The notes: a model not told the origin generated them from the sequence alone. A DNA stretch of 42,879 nucleotides from Bacillota bacterium (GCA_023392515.1 JAEVYX010000020.1:1-42879), one strand, 5' to 3'. Positions 7,747-16,317 are shown, counted from the first letter of the stretch. A program made the numbers and translations.

Positions 7747-9810
7747 CTAATTGTTTACAATGTCAGTTTCAACAAGCCAGCCTGGATCAAGAATAAGACT
7801 TATGCTTCCATCCCCCAAAAGGGTGCATCCGGAAAGGCAGCTAAAAAGATTCGTCCTCTTCACATAGTTCGGCAATGCTTTGACCACCACTTGCTGGCGT
7901 CCAATCATTTTGTCAACGAACAGGCATCGTTTCTTTCCATCCTGTTCCACCATCATCAAAATACCATCTGTTAAGTTGGTTACATCTGTTTCGATTCCCC
8001 ATTGCCTATGCAACCTGAATATGGCGTAGCATTCACCGCGGACCATAATCATTTCATTTCCTTGAGTGTCGGATAAAACATCTTCACTGCGGGGTTTAAA
8101 CGATTCGCAGATTGCTGAAATCGGCACCGTCAGCCGCATGTCGCCTACGCTTACGTTCATGCCATCGAGGATTGCAATCGTCAGAGGAATTTTCATGGAT
8201 ACAGCTGAACCCTTCCCCGGTTCGCTGTCCACAGATACAGAACCGCCGATTGCAGAAATGTTTTGAAGTACAACGTCCATTCCCACGCCGCGGCCGCTGA
8301 ACTCCGACACGCTATCCTTGGTTGAAAATCCCGGCAGGAAAATCAAGTTATAGATTTCTCTGTCAGTCAGCTCATTTTCGGGTTTGCGAAGCAGATTATT
8401 CTGCCGTGCCTTTTTCAGTATCTTTTCTTTGTTCAGGCCACGTCCGTCATCACGCACAGTAACCAAAACATTTCCCCCAACGTTTTCAGCTTCCAGCGTA
8501 ACGGTAGCCGTTGCAGGCTTGTCCATATGCGCACGCTCATCCGGGGTTTCAATGCCGTGGTCAATGCAGTTACGCACCAAATGGATTAAGGGATCCGAGA
8601 TATGCTCAATGATGTTTTTATCAACATCGGTTTCCTCGCCAACCAGTTTCAGCCGCACATCTTTGCCAAGGCTCTTACTCATATCCCTGACTATTCTATG
8701 CATTTTATGGAACGTCGCAGACAATGGCACAAGCCGCATCGACATGACAAGCTCCTGCATTTCTGAAACGATCTTGCTCAGGTGGGCCGCGGCTTTCCGA
8801 AAGTTTTCCAGTTCCAGATCCTTCAACTCAGGATTTTCTACCACCATAGTCTTTGCAATAACCATCTCGCCCATAAAGTCCATCAGCATATCAAGTTTTG
8901 TAACATTGATACTGATAATGCTCTGTGGTTGCTGGTGGTACTGAGCAGCACTGCTAATTTCCGTCTCGGCGTTTACCTGCTGAGATGCTTGCTGGGGCGC
9001 CTGCTGGGGCACCTGCTGGGATGCCTTTTCCGGCCTTTCCTGCTCTGTGCCAACCTGCGCAGCTATCTCTTCAACCTGACTACTGACCTGCGTCAACTCA
9101 AGGTCACGCAAAAATACAGTCTGGGTCAGTTTCGCAAGTACTTCATCGTAGGGCTTATCGGTTTGAAAATATACAATAAACCCATTTTCACGTATCTGCT
9201 TTGCGCTGTCATCATTATCGATGATATCCTTCGGCTCATACGTAATGTTATGGGCATATTCGGCGATTTCCAAAGTGATGGCATAAGATCTGATATTTTC
9301 CATTTCGCAGCCTTCCTCAAATAGAAAGACCGCTTTATACATACCAGGCCCAGTTACAGGCGCTGGAATGTTGGACTTCTCTGTTTTTAGAGTGCCGGAC
9401 TTTATACTGGACAACAAGTCTTCGATCCTTGCTATCAAAGGCTCACAGCCGCTCTTTTCCATCTTTGCGCCGTTCCGGATATTTTCAAGCTCCAGGTTGA
9501 TATAATCCATGCAGGACAAGAGCAAATCTGAAACAGTGTGCGTATCATAAGCGATAGATATATTTTCTCGAACGAAAAAGAAAAAATCTTCAACCTTATG
9601 CGCAAGTTTTGATATGCTGGAAAATGACATCATGGCCGCCGAGCCCTTGATGGTGTGCATGATGCGAAAAACTTCGTTCACCGATTTTTCGGAGAAGCGG
9701 CCTTCGCCTTCCGTCTCCAGTATAATTTGTTCCAGTTGCTGTGTGTTTTGCGTAGTTTCAAACACAAACATTTCAAGCAAGGAATCATCCTGATTGCTAT
9801 CTGAGATCAT
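7747..9810 (-). CDS. cheA: Chemotaxis histidine kinase CheA
   Basis: A 687-residue cytoplasmic kinase that phosphorylates CheY and CheB. Domains in order: P1 Hpt with phospho-accepting H52 in MHTIKGSAAMM; a P2-like segment around residues 155-250 (FEEGCEMENIRSYAI, then FIVYFQTDKPYDEV); a Gln/Pro-rich linker (QQVPQQAPQQASQQV); P3 dimerisation; P4 ATPase with LVRNCIDHGIE (N box), VRDDGRGL (G1), FLPGFSTK and GRGVGMDVV (G2); and a C-terminal P5 CheW-like domain with ICESFKPRSEDV. Length is close to the usual 650-700. The ATG has a GGGGGAGA site upstream. It lies 15 bases after cheY. The Gln/Pro linker is unusually repetitive and likely flexible. Confidence 0.96.
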   Translation of the reverse strand: MISDSNQDDSLLEMFVFETTQNTQQLEQIILETEGEGRFSEKSVNEVFRIMHTIKGSAAMMSFSSISKLAHKVEDFFFFVRENISIAYDTHTVSDLLLSCMDYINLELENIRNGAKMEKSGCEPLIARIEDLLSSIKSGTLKTEKSNIPAPVTGPGMYKAVFLFEEGCEMENIRSYAITLEIAEYAHNITYEPKDIIDNDDSAKQIRENGFIVYFQTDKPYDEVLAKLTQTVFLRDLELTQVSSQVEEIAAQVGTEQERPEKASQQVPQQAPQQASQQVNAETEISSAAQYHQQPQSIISINVTKLDMLMDFMGEMVIAKTMVVENPELKDLELENFRKAAAHLSKIVSEMQELVMSMRLVPLSATFHKMHRIVRDMSKSLGKDVRLKLVGEETDVDKNIIEHISDPLIHLVRNCIDHGIETPDERAHMDKPATATVTLEAENVGGNVLVTVRDDGRGLNKEKILKKARQNNLLRKPENELTDREIYNLIFLPGFSTKDSVSEFSGRGVGMDVVLQNISAIGGSVSVDSEPGKGSAVSMKIPLTIAILDGMNVSVGDMRLTVPISAICESFKPRSEDVLSDTQGNEMIMVRGECYAIFRLHRQWGIETDVTNLTDGILMMVEQDGKKRCLFVDKMIGRQQVVVKALPNYVKRTNLFSCLSGCTLLGDGSISLILDPGWLVETDIVNN

Positions 9811-9825
9811 TATTAATCTCCCCCT

Positions 9826-10191
9826 TTAACCCATGGAGGCAATTTTCAACAGTGTCTGCGTAATATGCTCCTCTTTGTATGGCTTTACAATAAAGGATTT
9901 AGCGCCACTTAAAATGGCCTCTTTCACCATGCTTTCCTGCCCCATGGCAGAAATCATAACCACCTTTGCATTGGGGTCAAACTCGCGAATCTTTTTGAGG
10001 GCTTCAATCCCAGTCATATCCGGCATTGTAATATCCATGGTGACAATGTCGGGCTTCAATTCCATGTACTTTTCATAGCCCTCCTGCCCGTTTTTCGCGT
10101 CTGCCACCACAACAAAGCCGTTTTTACTTAGAACATTTTTGATGGCCAGCCTCATAAAGGCCGCGTCATCCACTACTAATACACTTATCAA
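9826..10191 (-). CDS. cheY: Chemotaxis response regulator CheY
   Basis: A 121-residue stand-alone receiver. Phosphorylated CheY binds the flagellar switch (FliM/FliY) and changes rotation. The key residues are all present: D8/D9 in the acidic pocket, D53 as phosphoacceptor in TMDITMPDMTG, S81 in VMISAMG and K103 in IVKPY. The start codon is TTG, since the protein must begin at ISVLVVDD and a GGGAGG site is placed 8 bases upstream. It lies between the HD-GYP gene and cheA. Its phosphatase is probably FliY, because no cheC, cheX or cheZ is seen. Confidence 0.95.
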   Translation of the reverse strand: MISVLVVDDAAFMRLAIKNVLSKNGFVVVADAKNGQEGYEKYMELKPDIVTMDITMPDMTGIEALKKIREFDPNAKVVMISAMGQESMVKEAILSGAKSFIVKPYKEEHITQTLLKIASMG

Positions 10192-10224
10192 AAAGCAGCC
10201 CTCCCGTTGTACTTTACCGATGCA

Positions 10225-11307
10225 TTATTTATCAAAACCAATTATGGTGATGTTAAGCAGCGCCGGATCATTTAGAAGATCTAAAACCTCCTGCGCTGCA
10301 TGAACCCCTTGCTCATTTTTCCGAATCAACTGTACCACCGGCCGCATCAACCCGCCTGGGTTATTTTGGATCACAGACGCCTTTAAGCCATTGCTGAGCT
10401 TCACCTTGCTGCCAACAGGATAGGGCGTGATCTTTTTCATGAAGGTCGCAATGATCATAGGATCAAACATGATACCCGCATTGCCCATGATGTGTTCAAT
10501 AGCCTCCGAGGGGGACAACGCTGAGCGGTAAGGGCGTTCGGATGTCATGGCATCATATACGTCACAGATCGCAATAATTTTGCCTTCCATTGTCTGTTTT
10601 CCGGCGGATAATTGAAGTGGGTATCCCCCGCCGTCATACCGCTCATGGTGCGTTAACACCGCAACAATGGATTCCACCGGCATTGCCCATTGCTTACGCA
10701 AATAATCGCTGCCCAGCATGCTGTGCTGCTTCATCAGCTCATATTCATCATGGCTCAAAGAGCTGGGTTTGTTTACGATTTCTTTGGGAATAAACACCTT
10801 GCCGATATCGTGTAACAGGGCACCCATTCCCAATCGATACAACCCATTCCGGTTCATACCCGCCGTAACCCCTTGAAGGATGGAAAGTGCAGCAACATTT
10901 ACGCAATGATAGTAGGTATATTCATCAAACACCTTGATATCGACCATGTTGGAGATGGCATTTCGGTTTGCTGAAAGCTCGTCAATGATTTCGTCCAAGT
11001 AATAACGAAGCTCATGAAGAGAGTTTGTCTGCCTGCCAATATTGCCTGCTTCCACATGGGTAAACAGCGTTTTTAGGGCATTTACCGTGTTATGTCTCAA
11101 GGGTTTGCTGATGATTCCCGTATCCTCCGCAATGTCGGCCGCATCATCGACAATGTACACGCCCTCACAATCCGCCATTTGGAGTTTTATAATTTGGGAC
11201 GTGGTCAGAACTTGCCCGCATGCCAGGAGAAGTTCATTTCGCGTCCCAAATAAATCCTCGGCTAAAATCATTCCGGGCTTAAGGTTGCATGATCTTATAA
11301 ATGTCAT
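10225..11307 (-). CDS. HD-GYP domain protein, probable cyclic di-GMP phosphodiesterase
   Basis: A 360-residue protein with a small N-terminal domain (residues 1-55, with LKPGMILAEDLF, as in many HD-GYP proteins) and a C-terminal HD-GYP domain from about residue 125. The metal- and substrate-binding residues are intact: H166-D167 with K170 (HDIGK), H195 region, H220-H221, and the GYP triad at 228-230 in HHERYDGGGYP. Such proteins hydrolyse c-di-GMP to pGpG or GMP. It is cytoplasmic with no receiver domain. It is the first gene of the chemotaxis block, after the last flagellin and a strong hairpin at 11401-11442. Its ribosome binding site is weak (TGGAATTGAG). Given the c-di-GMP riboswitch at 41936-42025, it may feed back on the whole locus. 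A different cyclic dinucleotide substrate cannot be excluded. Confidence 0.9.
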   Translation of the reverse strand: MTFIRSCNLKPGMILAEDLFGTRNELLLACGQVLTTSQIIKLQMADCEGVYIVDDAADIAEDTGIISKPLRHNTVNALKTLFTHVEAGNIGRQTNSLHELRYYLDEIIDELSANRNAISNMVDIKVFDEYTYYHCVNVAALSILQGVTAGMNRNGLYRLGMGALLHDIGKVFIPKEIVNKPSSLSHDEYELMKQHSMLGSDYLRKQWAMPVESIVAVLTHHERYDGGGYPLQLSAGKQTMEGKIIAICDVYDAMTSERPYRSALSPSEAIEHIMGNAGIMFDPMIIATFMKKITPYPVGSKVKLSNGLKASVIQNNPGGLMRPVVQLIRKNEQGVHAAQEVLDLLNDPALLNITIIGFDK

Positions 11308-11400
11308 TGCTCAATTCCAGCTATGTTTAATTTTATGCCAATGCCTCCTGTACTCCTTGGACAAACGTTCAGTAAGCTGCAGCTTGCTTTGCTGATTTGC

Positions 11401-11442
11401 GGAGGCTAAGCAGCCAGCAGTCCCACAGGCTGCTTAGCCTCC
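11401..11442 (-). terminator. Strong 15-bp hairpin between the last flagellin and the chemotaxis genes
   Basis: Positions 11401-11415 and 11428-11442 are perfect inverted repeats (arms beginning GGAGGCTAAGC) around a 12-base loop. No T-run follows on either strand, so it is not a standard intrinsic terminator. It begins 28 bases after the stop of the flagellin at 11470-12348. It could be a partial terminator, or an RNA 3'-end that protects abundant flagellin mRNA while letting some transcription reach the chemotaxis genes. I found no clear sigma-28 or sigma-A promoter between it and the HD-GYP gene at 11307. Confidence 0.5.
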
Positions 11443-11469
11443 CATAAAAATCAAATACTAACCGGCTGC

Positions 11470-12348
11470 TTATTGAAGTAGCTGGAGCACGCCCTGGGGC
11501 TGGGCATTGGCCTGGGCCAGCATCGCCTGGGCGGCCTGGAGAAGAATGTTGTTCTTGGTGTATGCCATCATTTCTTCCGCCATATCCACATCGCGTACAC
11601 GGGATTCGGCGGCCTGCAGGTTTTCCTTGGTTGTAGCCATGTTGTTGGACGCATGCTCCAATTGGTTTTGCAGTGCGCCGTAATTGGCACGGGTGGTGTT
11701 GACTTCGGTGATTGCGGCTTCCACATCATCAACAATCACAGCTTCTGCCGCATCCGCTTTTAGTGCGGTGGTACCGGCCGCTGCTACAGCAGCGGTTGCC
11801 GTTGTAAGGGTGTTCAATTCTGCTACTGCCGCGGCGGCAATCGTGACAGACTGCCCTCCGTCTTCACCATACCAAATTGTAGCGGCATCGAGTGCATCAG
11901 TCGCAGACAATACGCCATTGGCCGTCACAGCCCTGTTGCCAAAGACTGCAGTTCCGTTAAACTTGGTATTTACGTATATTTCACCAATAGCCTTTCCTAA
12001 TGCCTGCATCTCAGCGCCGATATTTGCTTTATCATCGTCACTATAGGTGCCATTTTGCACTTGGACCGCCAGTTCCTTTATCCGTGTGAGCATATCGGAC
12101 ACTTCATTTAGCGCTCCTTCTGCCGTCTGGATAAAGGAAACACCATCCTGAGCGTTGCGGGTGGCCTGGGTCAAGCCGCGGATTTGGCTGCGCATTTTTT
12201 CCGAAATGGACAGGCCGGCCGCGTCATCCGCAGCCCGGTTGATCCGAAATCCACTGGAGAGCTTTTCCATGGATTTATTGGTATTTACTGTGTTGGTATT
12301 GTACTGGCGGTACGTGTTCATCGCCGAGATATTATGGCTGATACGCAT
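11470..12348 (-). CDS. Flagellin, sixth (last) of the tandem array
   Basis: A 292-residue short flagellin made of D0/D1 only. The N-terminus MRISHNISAMNTYRQYN and the C-terminus ending NAQPQGVLQLLQ are shared with the five other copies and form the coiled-coil filament core. The centre (about residues 125-210) is Ala/Thr-rich, unique to this copy, and keeps the motif YGEDGGQSVTI. It has LTRIKELAVQ where the other five have LTRMKELAVQ. The leader has a CsrA-type hairpin and an AGGAGG site. It is the copy most distant from csrA and is followed by the hairpin at 11401-11442. The 116 bases upstream of the gene are almost the same as those upstream of the second flagellin (15427-16317). Confidence 0.96.
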   Translation of the reverse strand: MRISHNISAMNTYRQYNTNTVNTNKSMEKLSSGFRINRAADDAAGLSISEKMRSQIRGLTQATRNAQDGVSFIQTAEGALNEVSDMLTRIKELAVQVQNGTYSDDDKANIGAEMQALGKAIGEIYVNTKFNGTAVFGNRAVTANGVLSATDALDAATIWYGEDGGQSVTIAAAAVAELNTLTTATAAVAAAGTTALKADAAEAVIVDDVEAAITEVNTTRANYGALQNQLEHASNNMATTKENLQAAESRVRDVDMAEEMMAYTKNNILLQAAQAMLAQANAQPQGVLQLLQ

Positions 12349-12464
12349 GATGTTTTCCTCCTTGAATCATTACCCATGAGAATCCTTTCTCACGGTTTTG
12401 GGGGTTGTCGCTTTGGTTTGCCTTTGCATAAGCTGATTTTGACCTCTTACGGTTCAACCGGCGC
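12349..12464 (-). repeat. Flagellin spacer repeat, copy 2
   Basis: This 116-base spacer between the fifth and sixth flagellin genes differs by 6 substitutions and no gaps from the spacer at 16318-16433. The other spacers share only the last 45 bases or so next to the start codon, so these two stem from a recent duplication or gene conversion. Confidence 0.85.
12357..12395 (-). promoter_or_regulatory. CsrA-type leader of flagellin 6: AGGA-loop hairpin plus AGGAGG site
   Basis: The hairpin at 12374-12395 has a 9-bp stem (CCGTGAGAA with TTCTCATGG, one G-U pair) and the loop AGGA. The ribosome binding site GGAGG (12361-12357) is about 21 nt downstream. CsrA dimers typically bind one GGA in a hairpin loop and a second GGA overlapping the ribosome binding site, as known for Bacillus hag. 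Confidence 0.75.
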
Positions 12465-13349
12465 TTATTGCAGCAGCTGGAGTACGCCTTGGGGCTGGGC
12501 ATTGGCCTGGGCCAGCATCGCCTGGGCGGCCTGAAGAAGAATGTTGTTCTTCGTGTATGCCATCATTTCTTCCGCCATGTCCACATCGCGCACGCGGGAT
12601 TCGGCAGCCTGCAGGTTTTCTTTGGTGGTGGCCATGTTGTTGGACGCATGCTCCAGCTGGTTCTGCAGTGCACCGTAATTGGCGCGGGTGGTGTTGACCT
12701 GGGTGATAGCGTCTTCGACCATATCCGAAACTATGACTTTCGCTGCTGTTGCTTTGGCGGCTGCGCCTGATGCGCTGTCAATCGCCGCAGTATTTGTGGT
12801 CAGTGTTGTTAGATCAGAGATCGCCGCAGCTGTAATTGTAACAGACTGAGCACCATCTTCTCCATAATAGATAACCGCTGCATTGGCCGGGGATGCTGCT
12901 ACCGTGCCGAGTGCGCCATCTCCGTTTAATTCCTTTTGGCCAAAAACCTCGGCTCCGTTGAACTTGGTATTAATATAAATGTCAGAGATTGCCTTGCCTA
13001 GCGCATACATTTCCGATCCGATGTTGGCCTGATCGTCATCACTGTATGTGCCGTTTGAAACCTGCACTGCCAGTTCCTTCATGCGGGTAAGCATATCGGA
13101 GACTTCGTTGAGAGCGCCTTCTGCAGTCTGGATGAAGGATACACCGTCCTGGGCGTTGCGGGTAGCCTGGGTCAAGCCACGGATCTGGCTGCGCATTTTT
13201 TCGGAAATGGACAATCCCGCCGCGTCGTCCGCGGCCCGATTGATCCGGAATCCGCTGGAGAGTTTCTCCATGGACTTATTAGTGTTTACCGTATTTGTAT
13301 TGTACTGGCGGTACGTGTTCATTGCCGAAATATTGTGGCTGATACGCAT
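12465..13349 (-). CDS. Flagellin, fifth of the tandem array
   Basis: A 294-residue flagellin with the same conserved ends as its neighbours (first 95 or so and last 80 residues nearly identical). The variable centre contains AEVFGQKELNGDGALG and YYGEDGAQSVTI. Like all copies it lacks D2/D3 outer domains and has no cysteine. The C-terminal D0 helix and RVRDVDMAEEMMAYTKNN segment bind FliS and FliW in well-studied homologues. The leader (hairpin and ribosome binding site) is identical over 45 bases to that of the fourth flagellin. It is separated from the sixth flagellin by the 116-base repeat spacer. Confidence 0.96.
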   Translation of the reverse strand: MRISHNISAMNTYRQYNTNTVNTNKSMEKLSSGFRINRAADDAAGLSISEKMRSQIRGLTQATRNAQDGVSFIQTAEGALNEVSDMLTRMKELAVQVSNGTYSDDDQANIGSEMYALGKAISDIYINTKFNGAEVFGQKELNGDGALGTVAASPANAAVIYYGEDGAQSVTITAAAISDLTTLTTNTAAIDSASGAAAKATAAKVIVSDMVEDAITQVNTTRANYGALQNQLEHASNNMATTKENLQAAESRVRDVDMAEEMMAYTKNNILLQAAQAMLAQANAQPQGVLQLLQ

Positions 13350-13357
13350 GTTGTTTT

Positions 13358-13394
13358 CCTCCTTGAATCCTATTCGCGGGAATCCTTTCCCGCG
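13358..13394 (-). promoter_or_regulatory. CsrA-type leader of flagellin 5: AGGA-loop hairpin plus AGGAGG site
   Basis: The hairpin at 13375-13394 has a perfect 8-bp stem (CGCGGGAA with TTCCCGCG) and loop AGGA. GGAGG is at 13362-13358. The stem differs in sequence from the CCGTGAGAA type of copies 2 and 6 while keeping the loop. Confidence 0.75.
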
Positions 13395-13448
13395 CTATGC
13401 TTGTATGTTTCCTGGTGCCTGCCGTGTGCTTATGCGGCCTCCGGCTGC

Positions 13449-14315
13449 TTACTGCAGCAGCTGGAGTACGCCCTGGGGCTGGGCATTGGCCTGGGCCAGC
13501 ATCGCCTGGGCAGCCTGGAGAAGAATGTTGTTTTTGGTGTATGCCATCATTTCTTCCGCCATGTCCACATCGCGCACGCGGGATTCGGCAGCCTGCAGGT
13601 TTTCCTTGGTGGTAGCCATGTTGTTGGATGCATGCTCCAACTGGTTTTGCTGGGCGCCATAATTAGCACGGGTGGTGTTGACTTCGGTGATTGCATTTTC
13701 AACCAAAGTAACAAGCGAAGGAGATCCTGCATACGCGCTTGCAGCTCCCGTACCCGTCTGGGCTGTAAGCAGTACCAAGTTGGCAGTTGTTGCTTTTGCA
13801 ATGTCTACCTTCTGGCTGCCATCTTCCCCATAATAGATGGATGCGGCCATTGCAGTAGTGCCATCATTCGCCATGATACCCGTAGCGCCAACCGTATGTC
13901 CGGCACCAAATACTGCCTTGCCATTGAATTTTGTGTATTGGTAAATTTCACCGATCGCTTTTCCCAAGGCCTGCAATTCAGAATCGATGTTGGCTTGATC
14001 GTCCGAGCTGTACGTCCCGTTTTTGACCTGCACAGCCAATTCCTTCATACGGGTAAGCATGTCGGACACTTCGTTAAGCGCGCCTTCTGCCGTCTGGATG
14101 AAGGATACACCGTCCTGGGCATTGCGGGTGGCTTGGGTCAAGCCGCGGATCTGGCTGCGCATTTTTTCGGAAATGGACAGGCCTGCCGCGTCATCCGCAG
14201 CACGATTGATCCGGAATCCGCTGGAGAGCTTTTCCATGGACTTATTGGTGTTTACCGTATTGGTATTGTACTGGCGGTACGTATTCATTGCCGAAATATT
14301 GTGACTGATACGCAT
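13449..14315 (-). CDS. Flagellin, fourth of the tandem array
   Basis: A 288-residue flagellin, the shortest of the six. Ends are the same as in the other copies. The centre has GHTVGATGIMANDG and YYGEDGSQKVDI, and the junction to the C-terminal helix reads NYGAQQNQLEHA where several copies have NYGALQNQLEHA; this Gln variant is shared with the third copy only. It is transcribed after the third flagellin (14423-15301) across a 107-base spacer that holds a short GC-rich palindrome at 14386-14403 and the CsrA-type hairpin. Confidence 0.96.
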   Translation of the reverse strand: MRISHNISAMNTYRQYNTNTVNTNKSMEKLSSGFRINRAADDAAGLSISEKMRSQIRGLTQATRNAQDGVSFIQTAEGALNEVSDMLTRMKELAVQVKNGTYSSDDQANIDSELQALGKAIGEIYQYTKFNGKAVFGAGHTVGATGIMANDGTTAMAASIYYGEDGSQKVDIAKATTANLVLLTAQTGTGAASAYAGSPSLVTLVENAITEVNTTRANYGAQQNQLEHASNNMATTKENLQAAESRVRDVDMAEEMMAYTKNNILLQAAQAMLAQANAQPQGVLQLLQ

Positions 14316-14323
14316 GTTGTTTT

Positions 14324-14360
14324 CCTCCTTGAATCCTATTCGCGGGAATCCTTTCCCGCG
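14324..14360 (-). promoter_or_regulatory. CsrA-type leader of flagellin 4: AGGA-loop hairpin plus AGGAGG site
   Basis: The hairpin at 14341-14360 is a perfect 8-bp stem (CGCGGGAA with TTCCCGCG) with loop AGGA. GGAGG lies at 14328-14324. The 45 bases before the ATG are identical to those of flagellin 5. Confidence 0.75.
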
Positions 14361-14385
14361 TTATGATACATGTTTTCTACCATTC

Positions 14386-14403
14386 GCCGCGTATCTACGC
14401 GGC
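14386..14403 (-). other. Short GC-rich inverted repeat in a flagellin spacer
   Basis: GCCGCGT and ACGCGGC form a 7-bp perfect stem around ATCT/AGAT. It lies between the third and fourth flagellins, upstream of the CsrA-type hairpin. No T-run follows on the minus strand, so it is not a standard terminator. The matching position of the next spacer (near 13427) has a weaker GCCG/CGGC version. Confidence 0.4.
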
Positions 14404-14422
14404 TTCCCGCAGTTTAAGCTGC

Positions 14423-15301
14423 TTATTGCAGCAGTTGGAGTACGCCCTGGGGCTGGGCATTGGCTTGAGCCAGCATCGCCTGGGCGGCCTGGAGAAGGAT
14501 GTTGTTCTTGGTGTATGCCATCATTTCTTCAGCCATGTCCACATCGCGTACGCGGGATTCGGCAGCCTGCAGGTTTTCCTTGGTGGTGGCCATGTTGTTG
14601 GCAGCATGCTCCAATTGGTTCTGCTGAGCACCGTATGTGGCACGGGTTGTGTTGACTTCCGTGATAGCAGCTTCCACCAACTGAACCAATGTAGTTCCGG
14701 CAGGGGTAGCTGCTGCTGGATCATAGGCACTGGCACCCGCTGCAGTTGCCGTTGTAAGAGTGTCCAAAGCGAGTGTTGTTGCTTGGCTGATATCAACATG
14801 CTGGCTGCCGTCTTCACCGTAATAGATGATTGCGGCTGCAGTGCCGGTGCCATCATTTCCTGTCATTTCGCCGGCGGTTACAGTCTGCGTTCCAAACACT
14901 GCCTTGCCGTTGAACTTGGTATATTGATAAATTTCACCAATCGCCGTGCCCAATGCTTTCATTTCCGAATCAATATTATCCTTATCATCGCTGCTGTAGG
15001 TCCCGTTTTGCACCTGAACAGCCAGTTCCTTCATACGGGTGAGCATGTCGGACACTTCGTTGAGTGCGCCTTCTGCAGTCTGGATGAAGGATACGCCGTC
15101 CTGGGCATTCCGGGTAGCCTGGGTCAGGCCCCGGATCTGGCTGCGCATTTTTTCGGAAATGGACAGGCCCGCCGCATCATCGGCAGCCCGGTTGATCCGA
15201 AAGCCGCTGGAGAGCTTTTCCATGGACTTGTTGGTGTTGACCGTGTTGGTGTTGTACTGGCGGTACGTGTTCATTGCCGAGATATTATGGCTGATACGCA
15301 T
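14423..15301 (-). CDS. Flagellin, third of the tandem array
   Basis: A 292-residue flagellin. It has the shared ends; the centre contains VFGTQTVTAGEMTGNDG and YYGEDGSQHVDI, followed by an Ala/Thr/Pro-rich stretch. Small differences mark it: RATYGAQQNQLEHAANN in place of RANYGAxQNQLEHASNN. The protein is secreted through the flagellar export gate and polymerises under the FliD cap. The leader has a CsrA-type hairpin with two G-U pairs. The order and strand are the same as for the other copies. Confidence 0.96.
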   Translation of the reverse strand: MRISHNISAMNTYRQYNTNTVNTNKSMEKLSSGFRINRAADDAAGLSISEKMRSQIRGLTQATRNAQDGVSFIQTAEGALNEVSDMLTRMKELAVQVQNGTYSSDDKDNIDSEMKALGTAIGEIYQYTKFNGKAVFGTQTVTAGEMTGNDGTGTAAAIIYYGEDGSQHVDISQATTLALDTLTTATAAGASAYDPAAATPAGTTLVQLVEAAITEVNTTRATYGAQQNQLEHAANNMATTKENLQAAESRVRDVDMAEEMMAYTKNNILLQAAQAMLAQANAQPQGVLQLLQ

Positions 15302-15309
15302 GATGTTTT

Positions 15310-15347
15310 CCTCCTTGAATTTTCTCCATGAGAATCCTTTCCCACGG
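15310..15347 (-). promoter_or_regulatory. CsrA-type leader of flagellin 3: AGGA-loop hairpin plus AGGAGG site
   Basis: The hairpin at 15326-15347 has a 9-bp stem (CCGTGGGAA with TTCTCATGG) in which two base changes are accommodated as G-U pairs. The loop is AGGA and GGAGG is at 15314-15310. Confidence 0.72.
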
Positions 15348-15426
15348 TTTCTTTTTGACTACTCAACAATTGTTTCCCCTACATGAGCAGGAAGCCTATG
15401 CAGCTTTGCGCTGCCTAAGCCGCTGC

Positions 15427-16317
15427 TTACTGCAGCAGCTGGAGTACACCCTGGGGCTGGGCATTGGCCTGGGCCAACATCGCCTGGGCAGCCTGGAGAA
15501 GAATGTTGTTCTTGGTGTATGCCATCATTTCTTCCGCCATGTCCACGTCCCGTACACGGGATTCGGCAGCCTGCAGGTTTTCTTTGGTGGTAGCCATGTT
15601 GTTGGATGCATGCTCCAACTGGTTCTGCAGCGCACCATAGTTGGCGCGGGTGGTGTTGACTTCGGTAATGGCGTCCTCTACATCACCTACCAAAACAAGC
15701 GCCGCATCGGCTGCCTTATCTGCTGCTGTAGTATTAGCGGCATCAGCAACAGCAGCCGTCTTTCCTGTCAAAACTGCCAGTTCAGCGGTAACTGCCGCTG
15801 TAATTGTTACCGTTTGTCCACCATCTTCTCCGTATTGGATAAGGGTGGTGTCCGTGCCTCCACCATTGTTTGCAACCATTGCGCCGGCAGCGTTTACAGA
15901 CTGGGTACCAAAAACAGAGATACCGTTAAACTTCGTGTATTGGTAAATTTCTCCAATTGCCTTTCCTAATGCGAACATCTCAGAACCGATATTTGCCTTA
16001 TCATCGTCGCTATAGGTCCCGTTTTGCACCTGAACAGCCAGTTCCTTCATACGGGTGAGCATGTCGGACACTTCGTTGAGTGCGCCTTCTGCAGTCTGGA
16101 TGAAGGATACGCCGTCCTGGGCGTTGCGGGTGGCCTGGGTTAGGCCACGGATCTGGCTGCGCATTTTTTCGGAAATGGACAGGCCGGCCGCATCATCAGC
16201 AGCCCGGTTGATCCGGAATCCGCTGGAGAGCTTTTCCATGGACTTGTTGGTGTTGACCGTGTTGGTGTTGTACTGGCGGTACGTATTCATCGCCGAAATG
16301 TTATGACTGATACGCAT
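15427..16317 (-). CDS. Flagellin, second of the tandem array
   Basis: A 296-residue flagellin, the longest of the six. It has the shared D0/D1 ends, and a variable centre containing SVFGTQSVNAAGAMV, a Gly/Asn stretch, and QYGEDGGQTVTI (Gln in place of the Tyr or Trp seen in other copies). The spacer before it is the 116-base repeat also found before the sixth copy. The conserved ends are consistent with pressure from filament packing and FliS, FliW and FlhA binding, while the centre is free to vary. Confidence 0.96.
   Translation of the reverse strand: MRISHNISAMNTYRQYNTNTVNTNKSMEKLSSGFRINRAADDAAGLSISEKMRSQIRGLTQATRNAQDGVSFIQTAEGALNEVSDMLTRMKELAVQVQNGTYSDDDKANIGSEMFALGKAIGEIYQYTKFNGISVFGTQSVNAAGAMVANNGGGTDTTLIQYGEDGGQTVTITAAVTAELAVLTGKTAAVADAANTTAADKAADAALVLVGDVEDAITEVNTTRANYGALQNQLEHASNNMATTKENLQAAESRVRDVDMAEEMMAYTKNNILLQAAQAMLAQANAQPQGVLQLLQ

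Noticed and set aside
13335..15331. Long open frames on the plus strand opposite the flagellins (343 and 322 codons)
   Set aside because: They are antisense shadows of the conserved flagellin sequence: the repeats make the same open frame appear in each copy. They cross gene boundaries, and no ribosome binding site or known motif is seen.
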